DNA from: Mesorhizobium sp. | Lineage (GTDB): Bacteria > Pseudomonadota > Alphaproteobacteria > Rhizobiales > Rhizobiaceae | Assembly (NCBI GenBank): GCA_004020365.1 | Contig: SAQR01000034.1 | Coordinates: 1 to 64,000, forward strand | Direction: 5' to 3' | Length of the DNA: 64,000 nucleotides | In this document: positions 59,990 to 64,000 of the stretch, one piece after another | Position numbering within the stretch: position 1 is the stretch's first letter | Layout: the number at the start of each line of letters is the position of its first letter | Program-made: the position numbers and the translations under genes | Notes under the pieces: model-generated | Seen by the model: the letters and a program-made list of their open reading frames with translations, nothing else | Told to the model about the DNA's origin: nothing | The model's database searches: none

Positions 59990-60014
59990 GCCACGGCGGA
60001 GGAACCGCCGTGGC
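59990..60014 (+). promoter_or_regulatory. Intercistronic hairpin after the pump gene
   Basis: GCCACGGCGG-AGGAA-CCGCCGTGGC, a perfect ten-base stem 23 bases past the pump stop, without a T-run. Likely a processing or stability hairpin before the small membrane protein gene. Confidence 0.6.
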
Positions 60015-60051
60015 AGCCGCCCTGCAACATTCAAATCTGAAAGGAACGAAC

Positions 60052-60462
60052 ATGACTCCCGCTTTCGGAAACATTCTCATCCGCGTCAATGCCGGCTTCC
60101 TGATCCTCGCATCGGCAGGCGGCCTCATAACCGACATTGCCGGCTCCTTCTTCGGACGCGGCGCCGAGGCCACCTTGCTCGCCGACGCCCCGGGCGCCGC
60201 TATCGGCTTCATCGAGGCGCACGGCCTTGCCCTTATCATCGGACTGACCATGTGGCGCATCGCCTATTCCCTAAACTGGCACGCCTTCCTGGCGGCCGTT
60301 CACGCACTGCTTGGAACCGCAAACCTTTTGTTCTGGCAGTTCTTCATCGCCGCCGACGTGCTCATCGTCGGCTACGCGACGACCACGGCACATTTTCTGT
60401 TCGTGGTTGCCCACCTCGCAGCACTGGCGGGCGCTGCCCGGCTGGCCGCGCCATCCCGTTAG
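60052..60462 (+). CDS. Small four-helix membrane protein of unknown function
   Basis: 136 aa; ATG at 60052 with AAAGGAACGAAC upstream. Four hydrophobic segments: ILIRVNAGFLILASAGGLIT, ALIIGLTMWRIAYSL, FLAAVHALLGTANLLFWQFF and AHFLFVVAHLAALAGAARLA. I do not recognise a named family. Its place as the last gene of the RND operon suggests an accessory membrane role in efflux; inferred from position. Confidence 0.75.
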   Translation: MTPAFGNILIRVNAGFLILASAGGLITDIAGSFFGRGAEATLLADAPGAAIGFIEAHGLALIIGLTMWRIAYSLNWHAFLAAVHALLGTANLLFWQFFIAADVLIVGYATTTAHFLFVVAHLAALAGAARLAAPSR

Positions 60463-60491
60463 ACTTGCATCAAGCATCAGGGAGAGAGAAC

Positions 60492-60548
60492 ATGCCTACG
60501 AAATCCGCCAAGAAAAATCGGAGCGATCGCCACGGCGGCCGCACTTAA
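60492..60548 (+). CDS. Possible very small protein after the RND operon
   Basis: 18 codons, MPTKSAKKNRSDRHGGRT, with a good ribosome site GGAGAGAGAAC. In a neighbouring frame the sequence goes on as KVNGFAVWRCGDTCYRAHPG then RYIVVVVD-stop, which looks more protein-like than the first frame, so the real product may be a ~50 aa protein broken by one frameshift. Weakly supported. Confidence 0.3.
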   Translation: MPTKSAKKNRSDRHGGRT

Positions 60549-60609
60549 AGGTCAACGGCTTCGCCGTCTGGCGTTGTGGCGACACCTGCTATCGGGCCCA
60601 TCCGGGTCG

Positions 60610-62148
60610 CTATATTGTCGTTGTCGTCGATTGACCGGTCCCAGGCGCAGCCTGCCGCCCGAGGGCAAGCATGACGCCTTCGGCGAGATGATCGGCGTCG
60701 GCCTGGTTCTCGAACGGGACGCCGCGCAGTGCATAGTCGACCGGCGAAAACGGATCGCCCTCATCAATGAGTGCGATCTGCCGCCTCGCCCGCTCCATAT
60801 CGCCGAGTTGGGCGTAGCAGGCGGCGAGCCTCGTGCGGATCCACGGCGCCGGACGTGTGGCAAGTTCAAGCGCCTCCGCTGCCTGCCGGTATTCGCCCAT
60901 CATGTAGAGCGCCAGCGCGCGGTCGAATTGGTACCAGTGCGGATGCAAGGGGTCGACGCGGATGGCGCGCGCCAGCCAGGTCAGCGCGTCGAGCGGGCGC
61001 CCACGCATGGTCAAGAGCATGCCCATCTGCTCGATGCTGTCGGCGTCATAGGGGTTGAGCTGCAGCGCGATGCGCATGTGGTGTTCCGCCGCCTCATGTT
61101 CGCGCATATAGAGTCGCACCAGCGACTGCACCCGATGGCCGGTCGCTTGATCCGGCGACAGCGACAGACCCTTGTCGGCAAGGTCGCGGGCGTTTTCCAG
61201 CACCGCGTCGCTGGCGCGTCCGAATTCTCCATCCAAGGCGCGAGCCAAAGCGAGATATGTGTAGGCCAGGCCATAGGTCGGGTCTTTGGCGATGGCTGCC
61301 TCGAACAACGCCTCGGCGCCTCGCTGGTCGGTCTGGGCGGGATCGCGCAACAGCGCGAAGCCACGCAGCGCCAGCTCATAGGCGGCGAGGCTGGTGATCG
61401 GCTTGCGCGAAGCCTGCTCCAGACCGGCATTGGTGACCCGTGTGACCAGCCGGCTGACGATCTGCTCGACGATCTCCCGCTCGATCGCGAACAGGCCCGT
61501 ACCGCGCGACTGGTAGCGGTCGCCCCAGAGCTGGCTGGCGCTCGCGGTATCGACCAGATTTACGGCCGCCACCACCTGTTCGCCCTGACGGCGCACCGAG
61601 CCTTCGACGAGGAAGTCCGCGCCGATGCGCGAACGGATCTGCGGCCACTCCGTGCGCGCGAAAGAGGCGAAGGAAAAGCTCGAATTGCGCGCCAGGACGG
61701 TGACCGTTCCGAAGCGTGCCAGCCCGTTGATGATATCCTCGGCGAAGCCATCGACAATCGCCTCGTCTGCCGGATCGCCGCTCTCATTGCGGAAGCGCAG
61801 CACCGCCACAATCGGTTGAGCGCCGATCTCTTGCGATTGTTCGGCTTCGGCCGCCAGTATGTAGCCGCGTTTGGAGACGGTGCGAACCATATCCTCGCCG
61901 ATCACCTTGCGGATCTCGCGGATCGATTGCGTCAGCGAATCCTCGGTGACGAAAATGCCGGGCCAAGCAACTTCCATCAGCTCTGACTTCGGCACAATGC
62001 GGCCCATGTTGCGGGCAAGATGTGTCAGCAGGGTATAGGCTTTGGGACGAAGGAATAGCGGCTCATCGGGGCCGCGTAGTGTCCCCCTGGCCAGATCCAG
62101 AGTGAATCCGCCAAATCGAAAGATCTGATCGGCAGTCGCGATCGCCAC
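60610..62148 (-). CDS. CadC-like winged-helix regulator with TPR domain
   Basis: 512 aa from a GTG at 62148, preceded by CAGGGAGGGCATCCCG; longer TTG-initiated frames are possible. N-terminal OmpR-type winged helix: IFRFGGFTLDLARGTLRGPD then RPKAYTLLTHLARNMGRIVP, KSELMEVAWPGIFVTEDSLT and RTVSKRGYIL. A middle domain (PIVAVLRFRNESGDPADEAI) with FAEDIINGLARF and GADFLVEGSVR is of the TolB-N/adenylate cyclase-associated type. The C-terminal half has TPR units (AYTYLALARALDGEFG, LNPYDADSIEQMGMLLTMRG). One-component regulator without membrane helix. Divergent from the AraC-type gene. Confidence 0.88.
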   Translation of the reverse strand: MAIATADQIFRFGGFTLDLARGTLRGPDEPLFLRPKAYTLLTHLARNMGRIVPKSELMEVAWPGIFVTEDSLTQSIREIRKVIGEDMVRTVSKRGYILAAEAEQSQEIGAQPIVAVLRFRNESGDPADEAIVDGFAEDIINGLARFGTVTVLARNSSFSFASFARTEWPQIRSRIGADFLVEGSVRRQGEQVVAAVNLVDTASASQLWGDRYQSRGTGLFAIEREIVEQIVSRLVTRVTNAGLEQASRKPITSLAAYELALRGFALLRDPAQTDQRGAEALFEAAIAKDPTYGLAYTYLALARALDGEFGRASDAVLENARDLADKGLSLSPDQATGHRVQSLVRLYMREHEAAEHHMRIALQLNPYDADSIEQMGMLLTMRGRPLDALTWLARAIRVDPLHPHWYQFDRALALYMMGEYRQAAEALELATRPAPWIRTRLAACYAQLGDMERARRQIALIDEGDPFSPVDYALRGVPFENQADADHLAEGVMLALGRQAAPGTGQSTTTTI

Positions 62149-62349
62149 CGGGATGCCCTCCCTGACGAGCGCATTGACATACCGTATGCGCGTCACGTCA
62201 AGAGCCGTGTTAGGGCGAGCAGGAATTTGAGCGGGGCGCAATTTCGATCAAACTGGCGATGCCACGAGACGGCACCATCCTCGTGCCAAATGCGAGGCCG
62301 TGCCAATGAGGGCATGTCGGATACTAGGACTGCCAATGCGAGGAGCGAT

Positions 62350-63183
62350 ATGAACCCGACCGAGAAAGCGCTGTGGTTCATCGAAAGCCATCTGCCGGAA
62401 GCCGTCTCGCTCGAAGATGTCGCCAAGAGCTGCGGTGTGTCGCGCTTTCACGTGACGCGGGCTTTCGGTGCGGCGACCGGCCGTTCGGTGATGGGCTACG
62501 TGCGTTCTCGCCGACTGACCGAGGCGGCGCGCAGGCTTGCCGCCGGCGCACCGGACATTCTCTCGGTCGCGCTCGACGCCGGCTATGCTTCGCATGAGGC
62601 TTTCACCCGCGCCTTCCGCGACCAGTTCGGCACCACGCCGGAACTGGTGCGCGCGCAAGGCTCACTCAAAAACCTCGATCTCGTGGAGCCGATCCTGATG
62701 GACCAGTCCTTCCTCACCAATCTCGAGCCGCCGCGTTTCGAAACCAGCCGGCCGTTCCTCATCGCCGGTCTTGGCGAACGCTACAGCTGCGAAACCAGCG
62801 CCGGCATCCCGATGCAGTGGCAGCGGTTCGGCCCCCATATCGGCAACATTCCAGGCGAAGTCGGCGGCGTCGCCTATGGCGTCTGCGTCAACGGCGACGA
62901 TGCAGGCAATTTCGACTATATCGCCGGCGTCGAGGTGTCCGATTTTTCGGACCTGCCGAAGGAGTTCTCGCGCGTACGCGTGCCGGCGCAGAAATACGCC
63001 GTGTTCGCCCATCGCGACCACATCTCGACCATCCGCCGCACGGTCAACACAATCTGGAACAGATGGCTGCCGGCCTCCGGGCACGAGGTCGCCGATGCGC
63101 CCGAATTCGAGCGCTACGGCCCCGAATTCGATCCGCGCAGCGGCAATGGCGGCCTGGAAGTCTGGATACCGGTCAAAGGATGA
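62350..63183 (+). CDS. AraC-family regulator with GyrI-like effector domain
   Basis: 277 aa; ATG at 62350 preceded by GAGGAGCG. The N-terminal AraC domain has two HTHs: SLEDVAKSCGVSRFHVTRAF and ILSVALDAGYASHEAFTRAF with the signature GYASHEAFTRAFRDQFGTTP. The C-terminal ~155 residues (FLIAGLGERYSCETSAGIPM through GPEFDPRSGNGGLEVWIPVK) are a GyrI-like/effector-binding (SOUL-like) domain, the Rob/BmrR drug-binding fold. Likely a multidrug-responsive activator; its location next to an RND operon fits. Confidence 0.92.
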   Translation: MNPTEKALWFIESHLPEAVSLEDVAKSCGVSRFHVTRAFGAATGRSVMGYVRSRRLTEAARRLAAGAPDILSVALDAGYASHEAFTRAFRDQFGTTPELVRAQGSLKNLDLVEPILMDQSFLTNLEPPRFETSRPFLIAGLGERYSCETSAGIPMQWQRFGPHIGNIPGEVGGVAYGVCVNGDDAGNFDYIAGVEVSDFSDLPKEFSRVRVPAQKYAVFAHRDHISTIRRTVNTIWNRWLPASGHEVADAPEFERYGPEFDPRSGNGGLEVWIPVKG

Positions 63184-63228
63184 GATGCGGCCGACCACGG
63201 GCCCGACGCCGAAGTACAGGAAGCGCTG

Positions 63229-64000
63229 CTACAGCTCCAGGTTCCAGTTCTGGCCGACCAGATCGTTGCCGAAGGCGTGGTGGCGCTTTTCGTCGGCCAG
63301 CTTGAACCCGGCCGCCTCGTAGATGCGGCGCGCCGAGGTGAGCACGTCGTTGGTCCACAGCGTCAACGTCTTGTAGCCCTTCGCCCGCGTAAAGCCGATG
63401 CATTCCTCGACCAGCCGCCTGCCGATGCCGAGACCGCGCGCCGAGGGTTCGACATAGAGCAGGCGCAGCTTCGCTATCGCATCCGACTGGCGCACGACGA
63501 AGACCGAGCCGACGACTTCCCCTTCCCGCTCGGCAATCCAGCTGCGTTCCCATTTCGGATCGTAGGATTTGACGAAGACGCTGAGGATTTCGGCTACCAG
63601 CGCCTCGTAAGTTTCGTCCCAGCCATATTCCTGCGCGTAGAGCAGGCCCTGGCGATGGATGATCCAGCCGATGTCGCCGACCTGCAAAGGCCGTAGCATG
63701 TAGGTGACCTTGGGCTCTGCACTCTCGCCCAGCAGGCGCTGTACCGTCTGCATCGCCTTCACCAGCCTGTCCTGATCCGGAGCGGAAAGCCGGTCGAGCA
63801 GGGCCGCGACCTGGTCGTGCGAACCCTGGTTCAGCGGCGCGAACGCCGCTCTTCCCGCCGGCGTCAGCGCAATCGACGAGCGCCGAGCATCGGCTTGCGT
63901 CGCGGCGCGCTCGACCAGGCCGCGCTCCTCGAACTTTTTCAGCAACCGGCTGAGATAGCCTGGGTCGAGACCGAGATCGCGCGCAAGATCGGTGGCGGTC
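63229..64000 (-). CDS. MarR-GNAT fusion regulator/acetyltransferase (5' end outside window)
   Basis: Runs off the right edge; the visible part is about 257 codons. The N-terminal section is a MarR winged helix (TDLARDLGLDPGYLSRLLKK, then FEERGLVERAATQADARRSS and IALTPAGRAAF). From about 150 codons before the end comes a GNAT domain with LRLLYVEPSARGLGIGRRLV (acetyl-CoA loop R/QxxGxG/A) and YEAAGFKL. A known fusion type in rhizobia; the acetyl acceptor is unknown. No start can be given. Confidence 0.88.
   Translation of the reverse strand, partial: TATDLARDLGLDPGYLSRLLKKFEERGLVERAATQADARRSSIALTPAGRAAFAPLNQGSHDQVAALLDRLSAPDQDRLVKAMQTVQRLLGESAEPKVTYMLRPLQVGDIGWIIHRQGLLYAQEYGWDETYEALVAEILSVFVKSYDPKWERSWIAEREGEVVGSVFVVRQSDAIAKLRLLYVEPSARGLGIGRRLVEECIGFTRAKGYKTLTLWTNDVLTSARRIYEAAGFKLADEKRHHAFGNDLVGQNWNLEL

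Noticed and set aside
1-64000. tRNA or rRNA genes, prophage integrase, attachment sites
   Set aside because: No tRNA cloverleaf with a GGTTCGAnTCC arm, no rRNA segments and no integrase-like reading frame were found on either strand by eye; a tRNAscan-SE/Infernal run would settle this.

Overview
The window is high-GC alphaproteobacterial DNA, most likely a Mesorhizobium-type rhizobial chromosome (Hyphomicrobiales). The basis is the protein families present, the many palindromic intergenic repeats of the rhizobial kind, and a conserved housekeeping core: ribF, ileS, two M16 peptidases, rsmD, an RsuA/RluB pseudouridine synthase and tadA. No tRNA, rRNA, CRISPR array, prophage or complete insertion sequence was seen. 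Genus-level assignment is inference.

Layout. 0-2.6 kb: sugar ABC binding protein with a LacI-type regulator and twin operator-like sites. 2.6-9.1 kb: small accessory genes (GrpB family, SRPBCC, class III cyclase, a two-domain HNH endonuclease, a DHFR-like reductase, a sorbosone dehydrogenase-like beta-propeller) and a transposase relic. 9.1-13.2 kb: repeat cluster, decapitated LysR gene, phosphosulfolactate synthase-like gene divergent from a CapA gene, then a cytochrome c operon. 13.2-19 kb: LuxR-type regulator, an orphan OmpR-type regulator, and a hybrid histidine kinase with its own response regulator. 19-31.4 kb: cation efflux-like protein, patatin, paired M16 peptidases, RsmD, pseudouridine synthase with a tandem-repeat linker, TadA, a lipoprotein and IleS. 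31.4-41.6 kb: broken ParS-type antitoxin, MipA/OmpV protein, esterase, HdeD, RibF, HAD phosphatase, an isolated TadG-like vWA protein, a DUF2189 protein, and a GST/HxlR pair.

41.6-50.6 kb is a recombination-scarred accessory block. Pieces of one CAP-domain lipoprotein gene recur at about 43.0, 46.9 and 49.8 kb. Between the first two lies a three-gene operon ending in a clear intrinsic terminator: a PspA/IM30 protein with an N-terminal domain resembling the N-lobe of TnpB (IS200/IS605 RNA-guided nuclease family), a YqiJ-like membrane OB-fold protein, and a YqiK-type flotillin. Two related inverted repeats precede the operon. The PspA fusion is the strongest candidate in the window for an undescribed system, probably a membrane-stress module that has recruited a transposon-derived domain.

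50.6-53.7 kb is an ABC importer of the BtuCDF/FecBCD type under a recognisable cobalamin riboswitch, so it probably imports B12 or a corrinoid. 54.0-60.5 kb is an RND efflux operon in which an FAD monooxygenase is translationally coupled between adaptor and pump. A CadC-like winged-helix/TPR regulator and a divergent AraC/GyrI-like regulator follow. A MarR-GNAT fusion runs off the right edge.
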